Assembly: GCF_011694515.1 (NCBI RefSeq)
Contig: NZ_CP050192.1
Location: 2,099,131 to 2,163,130, forward strand
Reading direction: 5' to 3'
Source of the DNA: Mycobacterium sp. DL592
GTDB lineage: Bacteria > Actinomycetota > Actinomycetes > Mycobacteriales > Mycobacteriaceae
DNA: 64,000 nt
This document shows, piece after piece, positions 51,408 to 59,612 of the stretch. The stretch's first letter is position 1; every line of letters begins with the position of its first letter. The notes beneath the pieces were generated by a model. That model ran no database searches and was not told the DNA's origin. It saw only the letters and a list, made by a program, of their open reading frames with translations. The position numbers and the translations under genes were made by a program.

Positions 51408-52409
51408 ATGCTGAGAGAACTGCCTGACAAAGCAACTGTCGAAGCCGCGCTGGCGCTGGCGGTCCGCGCACCGTCGGTCCACAACTCGCAGCCCTGGCGG
51501 TGGCGGATCGGCGAGGAAAGCGTGCATCTCTATGCCGATCCGACCCGGCATCTGCCACACATCGACCCGGCCCGCCGCGACCTCATGCTCAGTTGTGGCG
51601 TTGCGCTGCAACACTTCACTGTTGCACTGGCCGCTCTGGGCTGGGCCACCGAAGTGCAGCGCTTCCCCAACCCGGCCGACCCCGACCACCTGGCGAGCAT
51701 CGCAATTCTCGGCGCGGCCGCCAACGACCAGGACATCGCTCTTGCCGCCGCGATACCGCGCCGCCGCACCGACCGGCGGTGGTTCTCGTCATGGCCGGTG
51801 CCCGGCGGCGACATCGCGTTGATGGCGGCGCGGGCGGCCCGGGCAGGAGTGTCGCTGCGCCGGGTCGAGGACGAGGGTGAGCTGGCGGCGCTGGTGACAC
51901 GGGCGGTGCGCTTGCACATCAGCGATCCTGGGTACCTGGCGGAGCTGTCGATGTGGAGCGGCAGGCACGGCACGGTCGCGGGGGTGCCGGCCCGCAACAC
52001 GCCACCGTCGGAGAAGCAGGGCCGGTTTCCCGCGCGGGTATTCGCCAATCCGGCCCTCGAACAACCCGGTGACGTCGAGCCCCGCGACGACGCCGGCGTG
52101 GTGCTGGTGCTGGCGACCGCAACCGACGACGTGCTGGCGTGGCTGCATGCCGGGGAGGCCACCGGTTCGGTCGTGCTCACCGCGACCGCACTGGGCCTGG
52201 CCAGCTGCCCGCTGACCGAGCCGCTGGAAATCGAGCAGACACGCGACGAGTTGCGGGCCCGACTGCTCGACGGCGACGGCTTTCCGCAGATGCTGCTGCG
52301 CGTCGGCTGGGCGGGACTCAATGCCGACCCGCTGCCGGCCACGCCGCGGCGTCCACTCACCGACGTGGCGGCCAACCTCGACGGCTCGCCGCTGCAGACG
52401 GTGACGTAG
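51408..52409 (+). CDS. Acg-type FMN-binding nitroreductase-fold protein
   Basis: A 333-residue protein of the Acg family (Rv2032, Rv3127 and Rv3131 in M. tuberculosis). It is a double nitroreductase fold with the opening [20 protein letters not shown], the RRRTDRRWF segment and a C-terminal [26 protein letters not shown] segment. Acg is thought to bind and sequester FMN during dormancy rather than reduce nitro compounds. The ATG at 51408 has GAGGAG 5 bases upstream; the GTG at 51384 is less likely. A DosR-like site precedes it. The gene is absent from this place in M. tuberculosis as I recall, so it looks like an insertion between Rv1861 and adhA. Confidence 0.85.
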   Translation: MLRELPDKATVEAALALAVRAPSVHNSQPWRWRIGEESVHLYADPTRHLPHIDPARRDLMLSCGVALQHFTVALAALGWATEVQRFPNPADPDHLASIAILGAAANDQDIALAAAIPRRRTDRRWFSSWPVPGGDIALMAARAARAGVSLRRVEDEGELAALVTRAVRLHISDPGYLAELSMWSGRHGTVAGVPARNTPPSEKQGRFPARVFANPALEQPGDVEPRDDAGVVLVLATATDDVLAWLHAGEATGSVVLTATALGLASCPLTEPLEIEQTRDELRARLLDGDGFPQMLLRVGWAGLNADPLPATPRRPLTDVAANLDGSPLQTVT

Positions 52410-52415
52410 CTGCGG

Positions 52416-52712
52416 CTACTTGCGGACCTTGCCCAGGATCCACAACAGAATCACCGAGCCGAGAACGGCGGTGAACAGCGTGAACCACCAGCCGCCTGCG
52501 GCGGTGTTCAGGAAGAAGCTCAGCAGGAAGCCGCCGATGAGGGCGCCGACCACGCCGATGACGATGTTGAGCAGGATTCCTGAACCGCCGCCCTTGACGA
52601 GCTTGCCCGCGATCCAGCCGGCGATCGCGCCGATGATGATGTAGCCGATCCAGCCGACGCTGGTCAGCGTGGTCGAACGCGCGAGGAATTCGGTGGTCGC
52701 CATCGTGTCCAT
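52416..52712 (-). CDS. GlsB/YeaQ/YmgE-family small membrane protein (Rv1861-like)
   Basis: A 98-residue protein with three hydrophobic, Gly-rich helices (WIGYIIIGAIAGWIAGKLVKG, LLNIVIGVVGALIGGFLLSF, WWFTLFTAVLGSVILLWILG). This is the transglycosylase-associated (GlsB/YeaQ/YmgE) pattern, a stress-linked membrane family of unclear activity. GGGAG precedes the ATG at 52712. It lies directly downstream of apa, as Rv1861 does. Confidence 0.85.
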   Translation of the reverse strand: MDTMATTEFLARSTTLTSVGWIGYIIIGAIAGWIAGKLVKGGGSGILLNIVIGVVGALIGGFLLSFFLNTAAGGWWFTLFTAVLGSVILLWILGKVRK

Positions 52713-52818
52713 GAGGGTCTCCCTGTGATCGACGGCCGGCGTGGCTGCCGCGCCGCTATCCCACTGGTATACCGCTACCGGGTAACGATTAGCGCGTCGA
52801 AACGGCCACGATGGCGGT

Positions 52819-53790
52819 TCAGCCCGCGGGCATCATTTCGGGGACCGGAGTCTCCACCGGGATCGGAATACCCACGCGGTTGCCGGGCGTCGGCGGCGCG
52901 GGCGCCGGGGCATTCGGGTCCGGCGCAGGCGGTGGCGGCGGGGAGTACGGCTTGATCGACTCGGCGAGCGCCTTGGCCGCTGCCGGGTCGATCGGATCCT
53001 TCGCGGTGCCCAGCCAGACGACGAACCAGCGCTGGTTGCGTTCGGTGCGGGGCGCGTTCGGGTTTGCCGAGCCGACCACACCGGCCCAGATCTGCCCGTT
53101 GGGCTTGGTGGTGTCGGTGAACTTAACCTCGTAGGAGGAGAAGTATCCGGGCATGTCACCGGCCTGAAGTGCGCCGGTCTGCTGATTGATCCGCACGCCG
53201 GGGAACGGCATGAAGAACTCGCCCATATCGGAGGCCAGGCGCACGGCCGCCTTGCTGTTGTCCTGCTCGGCACCGGCGAACAACTTCAGGTCCAGCCGGC
53301 CCAGCAGGATGCTGGTGTCGTTGGCGGTCGGCGCGGGCTGGCCGTTCTGCGACGGACCGGTCTCCTTGCTCAGCAGTGCCTGGCCGTAGTTCAGCCGCGA
53401 CGCGTCCGAGACCACCCAGCCTGCCGGCAACAGGTAGCTGAACCCGCCGGTGGCGTTGTTGACCCGGCCCGGCTCCGGCGGCGGCGCGGGTGCCGCGCTC
53501 GGCTCGGCGGGCGGGGCGTTGGGATCGGCCGGCGGCGGCGGCGCGTTCGGGTCCAGTGGAGCGGGCGCGGGAGAAACGGTGCCGGCGGGCGGCGCGTTCG
53601 GATCGGCCGGCGGGGCCGGGACCTGGCTCGCCGGTGGCGCGGCCGTCGTCGACGGCGTGGGCGTCGCGGGATCGGCGGCTGCCGTAGTCGACGGAAGGGC
53701 GATGGTGACAGCACTGGCCGCGGTCACGGCGGTGACCGCGAGCGCCGTCCACAGGCCCGTGCGTCGTGATGTCGGGTCCGGCTCACTCAT
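52819..53790 (-). CDS. apa: Alanine-proline-rich secreted antigen Apa
   Basis: A 323-residue secreted protein. The signal peptide ends at AAA before Asp40, so the mature form starts DPATPTPS. A Pro/Ala-rich N-terminal region has [12 protein letters not shown] repeats. A folded core follows ([43 protein letters not shown]) and then a Pro-rich tail. Apa (45/47 kDa, also called ModD) is a mannosylated adhesin of mycobacteria. It lies downstream of modC and upstream of the Rv1861-like gene, as in M. tuberculosis. Confidence 0.93.
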   Translation of the reverse strand: MSEPDPTSRRTGLWTALAVTAVTAASAVTIALPSTTAAADPATPTPSTTAAPPASQVPAPPADPNAPPAGTVSPAPAPLDPNAPPPPADPNAPPAEPSAAPAPPPEPGRVNNATGGFSYLLPAGWVVSDASRLNYGQALLSKETGPSQNGQPAPTANDTSILLGRLDLKLFAGAEQDNSKAAVRLASDMGEFFMPFPGVRINQQTGALQAGDMPGYFSSYEVKFTDTTKPNGQIWAGVVGSANPNAPRTERNQRWFVVWLGTAKDPIDPAAAKALAESIKPYSPPPPPAPDPNAPAPAPPTPGNRVGIPIPVETPVPEMMPAG

Positions 53791-53950
53791 GGCGTCGAAC
53801 CTACCGTGTTACAGCCGTGACGCAAGTAAGGCCTGGTCACGATGTGGTGTGTGGCGGCGCCGCGACACACCCACGAATTCAGCTGACATCGCAGCTCAGG
53901 GGCCGGTACCGCCGGTCCGGCCGGTGGTGAACTCCGCGTCGGGTTCCCAG

Positions 53951-55045
53951 TCAGTGCACAGCCGGCCTGGCCGCGCCGTGCACGGCGACCTCCTGAGCCT
54001 TGACGGTGAACCACATCGCATCCCCGGGGCTCAATCGCAGTTCGGCAGCCGCCTCGGCGGTGATATCGGCCGCCAGTCCCGGTGCGCCGTCGCGCTGGGC
54101 GGCGGCGCGCACGCGGACCGTCGCACCGGTGGTGTCCAACTCGGCGATCGTCACCGCGACGCAGTTCCGTGGACTGCCATGCGGTGGGTCCCGGTACACC
54201 GCCACGGCAGCCGGGGCGAACACAGCGACAACCTGCTCCCCCGGCGCCAGCGTTTCGGCCGGCGTGCCGTGCCACACGACGCCGTCGGCACCTCTGATCG
54301 CGCCCGGACCGTCCAGCACACCGCGAATCACGTTGACACCGGCGATACGGGCCCCGAATCGGCTGCGGGGCGCCGCCAGGACGTCGGCCACCGCGCCGAT
54401 CTCGGCCACCCCACCGTCCTCGAGCACCATCACCCGGTCGGCCAGGGTCAGAACGTCGAGCAGGTCGTGCGTGATCAGGACCGTCGCCCGCCCATCGGCC
54501 GCGGCCACCCGGCGCAAGACGGCCCGCACCGAGGCGGCCACCGACACGTCGAGACCGGTCAGCGGCTCGTCGAGCAGCAGCACATCGGGTTCGGCGGCCA
54601 GTGCCCGCGCGATCGCCACCCGCTGAGCCTGACCGCCCGACAGCTGCGACGGTTTCCGCCCCGCCAACTCGGCCACCCCGACCTCGGCCAGCCAACGCGC
54701 CGCGCTCTCCCGGGCCCGGATGCGGCCCAGACCCCGTCCGCGCGGCGCGAACTCCACATTGGCCTGCACGCTCAGGTGCGGAAACAGCAGCGGATCCTGC
54801 AGCAACAGCCCCACCCGGCGGTCGTGGGTGGGCACCTGGACACCGGCGGCGATATCGGTCAGCACCCGGTCCCCGACCGCAACGAGGCCGGCGTCCGGAA
54901 CCAGCAGGCCGGCGATCACATGCAGCACCGTGGACTTCCCCGCACCGTTGGGCCCGAGCACCGCCAGCACTTCACCGGCGGCCACCGCGAACTCCACGTC
55001 CACACCGCGCGCGCCGACCGTGGCCGCCAACCGCAACCCCGCCAT
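53951..55045 (-). CDS. modC: Molybdate ABC transporter ATP-binding protein
   Basis: A 364-residue ATPase: Walker A at 31-38 (GPNGAGKS), signature LSGGQAQRVAIARAL, Walker B LLLDEPLTGLD, and a C-terminal TOBE/Mop-like domain (GEQVVAVFAPAAVAVY, then ITAEAAAELRLSPGDAMWFTVKAQEV) that binds oxyanion. It powers molybdate import at the inner face of the membrane. The ATG at 55045 shares one base with the modB stop (TGATG), showing tight coupling. It matches Rv1859. Confidence 0.93.
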   Translation of the reverse strand: MAGLRLAATVGARGVDVEFAVAAGEVLAVLGPNGAGKSTVLHVIAGLLVPDAGLVAVGDRVLTDIAAGVQVPTHDRRVGLLLQDPLLFPHLSVQANVEFAPRGRGLGRIRARESAARWLAEVGVAELAGRKPSQLSGGQAQRVAIARALAAEPDVLLLDEPLTGLDVSVAASVRAVLRRVAAADGRATVLITHDLLDVLTLADRVMVLEDGGVAEIGAVADVLAAPRSRFGARIAGVNVIRGVLDGPGAIRGADGVVWHGTPAETLAPGEQVVAVFAPAAVAVYRDPPHGSPRNCVAVTIAELDTTGATVRVRAAAQRDGAPGLAADITAEAAAELRLSPGDAMWFTVKAQEVAVHGAARPAVH

Positions 55046-55869
55046 CAGCCGCCGCTCACCGGAGCATTCCACCCGGCCAGCCGCCGCGCCCCCAGCCCGA
55101 GCACCACGACCGCGGCGACGGCAACCAGGAGTATCGACAGCGCCACCGCGGCGTCGGGGTCGCTTTCCCGCTGCAGGTAGATCTCCAGCGGCAGGGTGCG
55201 GGTCACGCCCTGCCGCGACCCCGCGAACGTCAGCGTGGCGCCGAACTCCCCAAGCGCCCGGGCGAAGGCCAGCACCGCGCCGGAGATCAGGCCGGGGGCC
55301 AGCAGCGGCAGTGTCACCCGCCACCACACCGTGGCCGGGCGGGCGCCGAGGGTGGCGGCCACCACGTCGTAGTCCGGCCCCGCGGTGCGTGCCGCGCCCT
55401 CGAGCGCGATGACCAGAAACGGCAACGACACGAACGTCTGCGCCAGCACGACCGCCGTCGTGGTGAACGCGATCCGAATCCCAGCCGCCTCCAGGTAGTG
55501 CCCCAGCAGGCCCAGCCGCCCGAAGGCATAGAGCAGGGCGATACCGCCGACGACCGGCGGCAACACCAGCGGCAGCAGGATCAGCGGCCGCAGCGCGCTT
55601 ATCAACCGGCCGCTGCTTCGGGCCAGCACCATCGCCATCGGCACGCCCAGCAGCAGGCACAGCGCGGTGCTGGCGGTCGCCGTTCGCAGGCTGAGCAGCA
55701 GCGCCTCGCGCGAGGACGTACTGGTGATCAGCGTCCAGAACCGAGACCAGTCGACGCGCAATGCCATCGCGACCAGTGGCAGAACCACGAACGCCGCACC
55801 CAGAGCGGCGGGCACATAGACCCAGCGCGGCAGCGCGGTACCCTGGCCCGACACCCCGAACCGCCTCAT
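55045..55869 (-). CDS. modB: Molybdate ABC transporter permease
   Basis: A 274-residue permease with about six membrane helices and the EAA loop that docks on the ATPase ([25 protein letters not shown]). Its length and motifs fit ModB (Rv1858). It forms the channel with modC. The start ATG is at 55869. The expected substrate-binding protein gene modA is not next to it (see findings). Confidence 0.93.
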   Translation of the reverse strand: MRRFGVSGQGTALPRWVYVPAALGAAFVVLPLVAMALRVDWSRFWTLITSTSSREALLLSLRTATASTALCLLLGVPMAMVLARSSGRLISALRPLILLPLVLPPVVGGIALLYAFGRLGLLGHYLEAAGIRIAFTTTAVVLAQTFVSLPFLVIALEGAARTAGPDYDVVAATLGARPATVWWRVTLPLLAPGLISGAVLAFARALGEFGATLTFAGSRQGVTRTLPLEIYLQRESDPDAAVALSILLVAVAAVVVLGLGARRLAGWNAPVSGG

Positions 55870-55927
55870 CCGTCACACCCTAGGGCGCACAACCGTGTCG
55901 TGTCGCAGGCGTATTAGCACCTTTAGC

Positions 55928-55939
55928 TACTGTCCAGTA
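55928..55939. promoter_or_regulatory. Short palindrome in the modB/SDR promoter region
   Basis: TACTG-TC-CAGTA: perfect 5-base arms around TC. It lies between the divergent modB and SDR-like genes, 58 bp before modB and 66 bp before the SDR start. It may be a repressor site; its short length makes this uncertain. Confidence 0.35.
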
Positions 55940-56005
55940 ACATTCTTCAGCGAACCGACGCCGCCCCACGCTGGGCCGGCGTTGCGCACGAGGAGGTCAA
56001 TGGCG

Positions 56006-56677
56006 ATGGACGTGCTGGTTACTGGCGGAGACACCGAACTGGGACGCGTCGTGGCGGAAGGCTTCCGCGACGCCGGCCACAAGGTCGTCATCAGCGGCGC
56101 CCGCCGCGACGACCTGGAGGTCGCCGCCAAGGAACTCGATGTCGACGCGGTCGTTTGCGATACGACGGATCCGTCGTCGCTGGCCGAGGTCCGCACGCAG
56201 TTCCCCCACCACCTCGACACCATCGTGCACGTCCCCGCACCACGGTGGATCGGTGGTGACCCGCGCACCTACACGATGGCCGACACCGCCAGCGCATGGC
56301 GCTCGACGCTGGACGCCACCGTGCTGTCCGCGGTGCTGCTCGTCCAGAACATCGGCGACCACCTGCGTTCGGGCGGTGCCATCGTCACCGTCGTGCCCGA
56401 CAATCCGCGCGACGGCAGCGCCGAGGCCGCGGTCAAGGGAGCGCTGTCGAACTGGACGGCCGGGCAGGCCGACTACTTCGGTACCCGCGGCATCACCATC
56501 AACACCGTGGCGACCGGCCGCAGCGCCGAGCCGACCTACGACGGGCTGAGCTCCACCCCGCCGTCGGTGTCGGCCGAAATCGCCCGGCTCGCACTGTTTT
56601 TGACCAGTCCGTCGGCCCGGCACATCACCGGTCAGACGTTGCATGTCGGCCGCGGGGCGCTGGCCAACTTCGGCTGA
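56006..56677 (+). CDS. Short-chain dehydrogenase-like protein without the usual Tyr (Rv1856c-like)
   Basis: A 223-residue Rossmann protein of the SDR family. The nucleotide loop is VTGGDTELGR. The normal Tyr-x3-Lys active site reads Glu-Ala-Ala-Val-Lys (in SAEAAVKGALSNW): the Lys is kept but Tyr is Glu. The C-terminal motif (RHITGQTLHVGRGALANFG) is typical of SDRs. Classical oxidoreductase activity is therefore doubtful. It may bind a nucleotide or act on a different group. ATG at 56006 has AGGAGG 9 bases upstream; ATG at 56000 is an alternative but only 3 bases away. It matches Rv1856c. Confidence 0.82.
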   Translation: MDVLVTGGDTELGRVVAEGFRDAGHKVVISGARRDDLEVAAKELDVDAVVCDTTDPSSLAEVRTQFPHHLDTIVHVPAPRWIGGDPRTYTMADTASAWRSTLDATVLSAVLLVQNIGDHLRSGGAIVTVVPDNPRDGSAEAAVKGALSNWTAGQADYFGTRGITINTVATGRSAEPTYDGLSSTPPSVSAEIARLALFLTSPSARHITGQTLHVGRGALANFG

Positions 56678-56716
56678 TTCACCTGCCGTTCGCCGACGAC
56701 GATTACTGTCGGCAGG

Positions 56717-57634
56717 GTGACGATTCGACTTGGTTTCCAGATCCCGAACTTCTCGTACGGCACCGGCGTCGCCGAACTGTTCCCGACGGTGATCGCCCAG
56801 GCGCAGGAGGCCGAGGCCGCCGGCTTCGACTCGGTCTTCGTGATGGACCACTTCTATCAGCTGCCCATGCTCGGTTCGCCCGATCAACCGATGTTGGAGG
56901 CCTACACGGCACTAGGTGCCCTGGCCACCGCCACCGAGCGAGTCCAGCTGGGCACCCTGGTCACCGGCAACACGTACCGCAACCCGACGCTGCTGGCCAA
57001 GACCATCACCACGCTGGACGTCATCAGCCAGGGACGGGCCATCCTCGGCATCGGCACCGGCTGGTTCGAGCTCGAGCACGACCAGCTCGGCTACGAGTTC
57101 GGCACGTTCACCGACCGGTTCAACAAGCTCGAAGAAGCGCTGTCGATCATCGTGCCGATGACCGAAGGCCAGCGCCCGACCGTCGAAGGCAAGTACTACC
57201 GCGCCAAGGACGCGCTGGCCAATCCCCGCTTCCGCGACCACATTCCGCTGATGATCGGTGGCAGTGGCGAGAAAAAGACGTTCAGCCTGGCCGCCCGCCA
57301 CTTCGACCACCTCAACATCATCGCGGGCTTTCCCGAGCTGCCCGGCAAGGTCTCGGTGCTGGCCCAGCGCTGCGAAGAGGTCGACCGCGACCCGGCGACG
57401 CTGGAAACCAGCGTGCTGGTCAGCGTGGTGGCCGGCGACAACCTCAGCGACGACATCGTGCCCGCCGAGATGAAGGGCCGGATGGTCGTCGGTACCCCGG
57501 AGCACGTCGCCGAGCAGATCAAGACCAACGTGATCGACGTCGGAATCGACGGCGTCATCATCAACATGCCCGGCTACGTCCCCGGCGCGATCACCAAAGT
57601 CGGCGAGGCACTGCGCCCGGTTGTGGGTTACTGA
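56717..57634 (+). CDS. Luciferase-like F420-dependent oxidoreductase (Rv1855c-like)
   Basis: A 305-residue bacterial-luciferase-like monooxygenase-family TIM barrel. Typical segments are LGFQIPNFSYG, DSVFVMDHFYQLP, GTLVTGNTYRNPTLLAKTITTLD, GRAILGIGTGWFELEHDQLGYEFG and PLMIGGSGEKKTF. Mycobacterial members mostly use coenzyme F420. The substrate is unknown. It starts at the GTG at 56717, 39 bp after the SDR-like gene, and precedes ndh, as Rv1855c does. Confidence 0.88.
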   Translation: MTIRLGFQIPNFSYGTGVAELFPTVIAQAQEAEAAGFDSVFVMDHFYQLPMLGSPDQPMLEAYTALGALATATERVQLGTLVTGNTYRNPTLLAKTITTLDVISQGRAILGIGTGWFELEHDQLGYEFGTFTDRFNKLEEALSIIVPMTEGQRPTVEGKYYRAKDALANPRFRDHIPLMIGGSGEKKTFSLAARHFDHLNIIAGFPELPGKVSVLAQRCEEVDRDPATLETSVLVSVVAGDNLSDDIVPAEMKGRMVVGTPEHVAEQIKTNVIDVGIDGVIINMPGYVPGAITKVGEALRPVVGY

Positions 57635-57742
57635 CCGCCCGGGTGGCTGATGTCACCAAGGCCGTTCGAGGACCGGCGCGAAGTCTGAGCGCAGGACGAC
57701 TACCGTAGACGGTGTCCTGTGCATGTCGTTGAGGAGCAAGTA

Positions 57743-59113
57743 ATGACCCATCCCGGTGCCACTCCATCGGATAAGCACAAGGTCGTCATCATCGGATCCG
57801 GCTTCGGCGGGCTCAATGCCGCCAAGGCGCTCAAGCGGGCCGACGTCGACATCAAGATGATCGCCAAGACCACCCACCACCTGTTCCAGCCGCTGCTGTA
57901 CCAGGTGGCCACCGGCATCATCTCCGAGGGCGAGATCGCCCCGCCGACCCGCGTGGTGCTTCGTGACCAGAAGAACTGCCAGGTTCTGCTCGGCGAGGTC
58001 ACCCACATCGACCTGGACAACCAGACGGTCGACTCGATCCTGCTGGGCCACACCTACCGCACGCCGTACGACACCCTGATCGTGGCGGCCGGGGCCGGGC
58101 AGTCCTACTTCGGCAACGACCACTTCGCCGAGTGGGCGCCCGGTATGAAGAGCATCGACGACGCCCTGGAGTTGCGCGGACGCATCCTCGGCGCCTTCGA
58201 GCAGGCCGAGCGTTCCAGCGATCCGGTCCGGCGCGACAAGCTGCTGACGTTCGTCGTCGTCGGAGCAGGCCCGACCGGCGTGGAGATGGCCGGCCAGATC
58301 GCCGAACTCGCCGACCACACCCTCAAGGGTGCCTTCCGCCACATCGACTCCACCAAGGCCCGGGTGATCCTGCTCGACGCCGCGCCGGCCGTGCTGCCGC
58401 CGATGGGCGAGAAGCTCGGACAGAAGGCCGCGGCCCGGCTGGAGAAGCTGGGTGTGGAGATCCAGCTCGGCGCGATGGTCACCGACGTCGACCGCAACGG
58501 CATCACGGTCAAGCGGGGCGACGGCAGCATCGACCGCATCGAGTGCGCGACGAAGGTCTGGTCGGCCGGTGTGTCGGCCAGCCCGCTGGGCAAGATCATC
58601 GCCGACCAGTCCGACGCCGAGATCGACCGCGCCGGACGGGTGAAGGTCCTTCCGGACCTCACCGTGCCGGACCATCCCAACGTGTTCGTCATCGGTGACA
58701 TGGCCTTCGTCGACGGTGTTCCCGGTATGGCGCAGGGCGCCATCCAGGGGGCGAAGTACGCAGCCAAGCTCATCAAGGCCGAACTGAAGGGTGCCGACCC
58801 GGCGGCCCGCGAACCGTTCGAGTACTTCGACAAGGGCTCGATGGCGACCGTGTCGCGCTACTCGGCGGTCGCCAAGGTCGGCCGCATCGAGTTCAGCGGC
58901 TTTATCGCCTGGCTGGCCTGGCTTTTCCTGCACCTCATCTACATGGTGGGGTTCAAGGCCCGGCTGACCACGGCGCTGTCGTGGATCGGCACGTTCATCG
59001 GCAGCCAGCGCAGCCAGCTGACGATCACCGAGCAGCAGGCGTACGCGCGGACCCGAATCGAGCAACTCGAGGAGATCGCCGCCGCCGTGGAAGACGAGAA
59101 AGCGGCGTCATGA
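57743..59113 (+). CDS. ndh: Type II NADH:quinone oxidoreductase
   Basis: A 456-residue membrane-associated flavoprotein that passes electrons from NADH to menaquinone without pumping protons. It has two dinucleotide motifs: FAD at IIGSGFGGLNAA and NADH at VVGAGPTGVEMAGQ. The quinone-site FQPLLYQVATG and a C-terminal amphipathic membrane helix pair (GFIAWLAWLFLHLIYMVGFKARLT) are also present. The ATG at 57743 is 6 bases after GAGGAG; an upstream start adds an unrelated 8 residues. It matches Rv1854c. Confidence 0.96.
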   Translation: MTHPGATPSDKHKVVIIGSGFGGLNAAKALKRADVDIKMIAKTTHHLFQPLLYQVATGIISEGEIAPPTRVVLRDQKNCQVLLGEVTHIDLDNQTVDSILLGHTYRTPYDTLIVAAGAGQSYFGNDHFAEWAPGMKSIDDALELRGRILGAFEQAERSSDPVRRDKLLTFVVVGAGPTGVEMAGQIAELADHTLKGAFRHIDSTKARVILLDAAPAVLPPMGEKLGQKAAARLEKLGVEIQLGAMVTDVDRNGITVKRGDGSIDRIECATKVWSAGVSASPLGKIIADQSDAEIDRAGRVKVLPDLTVPDHPNVFVIGDMAFVDGVPGMAQGAIQGAKYAAKLIKAELKGADPAAREPFEYFDKGSMATVSRYSAVAKVGRIEFSGFIAWLAWLFLHLIYMVGFKARLTTALSWIGTFIGSQRSQLTITEQQAYARTRIEQLEEIAAAVEDEKAAS

Positions 59114-59200
59114 CCCTGGCCTGCGCGGGTCAAACCACGGTTGCCGCTGCGGTGCTGGCCTAACATGGACCCCAAGACACATCCACGTCAAGGGGGACTC

Positions 59201-59569
59201 ATGTCATCACCTCGTTCCGTGCGCCGCGGGCTGGCTGCGGCAGTGGGCGCCGGTGCGGTGTTGCTGTGCATGGCGGGTCCCGCCGCAGCCGACCCACCGC
59301 CGCCCAACTGCACCTCCGCCGACCTCTCCGGGATCATGGCAGGGGTATCGGCGGCCATGTCGGCCTATCTGTTCGAGCATCCGGACGTCAACGCGTTCTT
59401 CAGCAGCCTGCAGGGCCTGTCGAAGAAGGACATCGGCGCCAAGACCCAGGTCTACCTGGATGCCAACCCGCAGATCCGCACCGATCTGGACAACATCCGC
59501 CAGCCCTCGACTGACTTCCGCACTCGCTGCGGACTGATTCAGCGACCGCTGGCCCCCGGAGTGCTCTGA
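59201..59569 (+). CDS. Haemophore-like secreted protein (Rv0203-like)
   Basis: A 122-residue secreted protein. The signal peptide ends at AAA/D (about residue 31). The mature part is helical with two cysteines (in NCTSADL and FRTRCGL) framing the domain, and the segments AMSAYLFEHPDVNAFFSSLQG and YLDANPQIRTDLDNIRQP. This is the mycobacterial haemophore-like pattern of Rv0203, which carries haem to MmpL transporters; haem binding is inferred. AGGGGG precedes the ATG at 59201. It stands between ndh and the histidine kinase and is not in this place in M. tuberculosis as I recall. Confidence 0.75.
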   Translation: MSSPRSVRRGLAAAVGAGAVLLCMAGPAAADPPPPNCTSADLSGIMAGVSAAMSAYLFEHPDVNAFFSSLQGLSKKDIGAKTQVYLDANPQIRTDLDNIRQPSTDFRTRCGLIQRPLAPGVL

Positions 59570-59612
59570 ACCAGAGCGAAAGCCGGCGCCCTCTAAGGTG
59601 GTCGGCGTGGTC

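Noticed and set aside
53450..55917. Long plus-strand frames opposite apa, modC and modB
   Set aside because: They read as Gly/Ala or Arg/Pro low-complexity protein; the minus-strand genes are well-supported family members.
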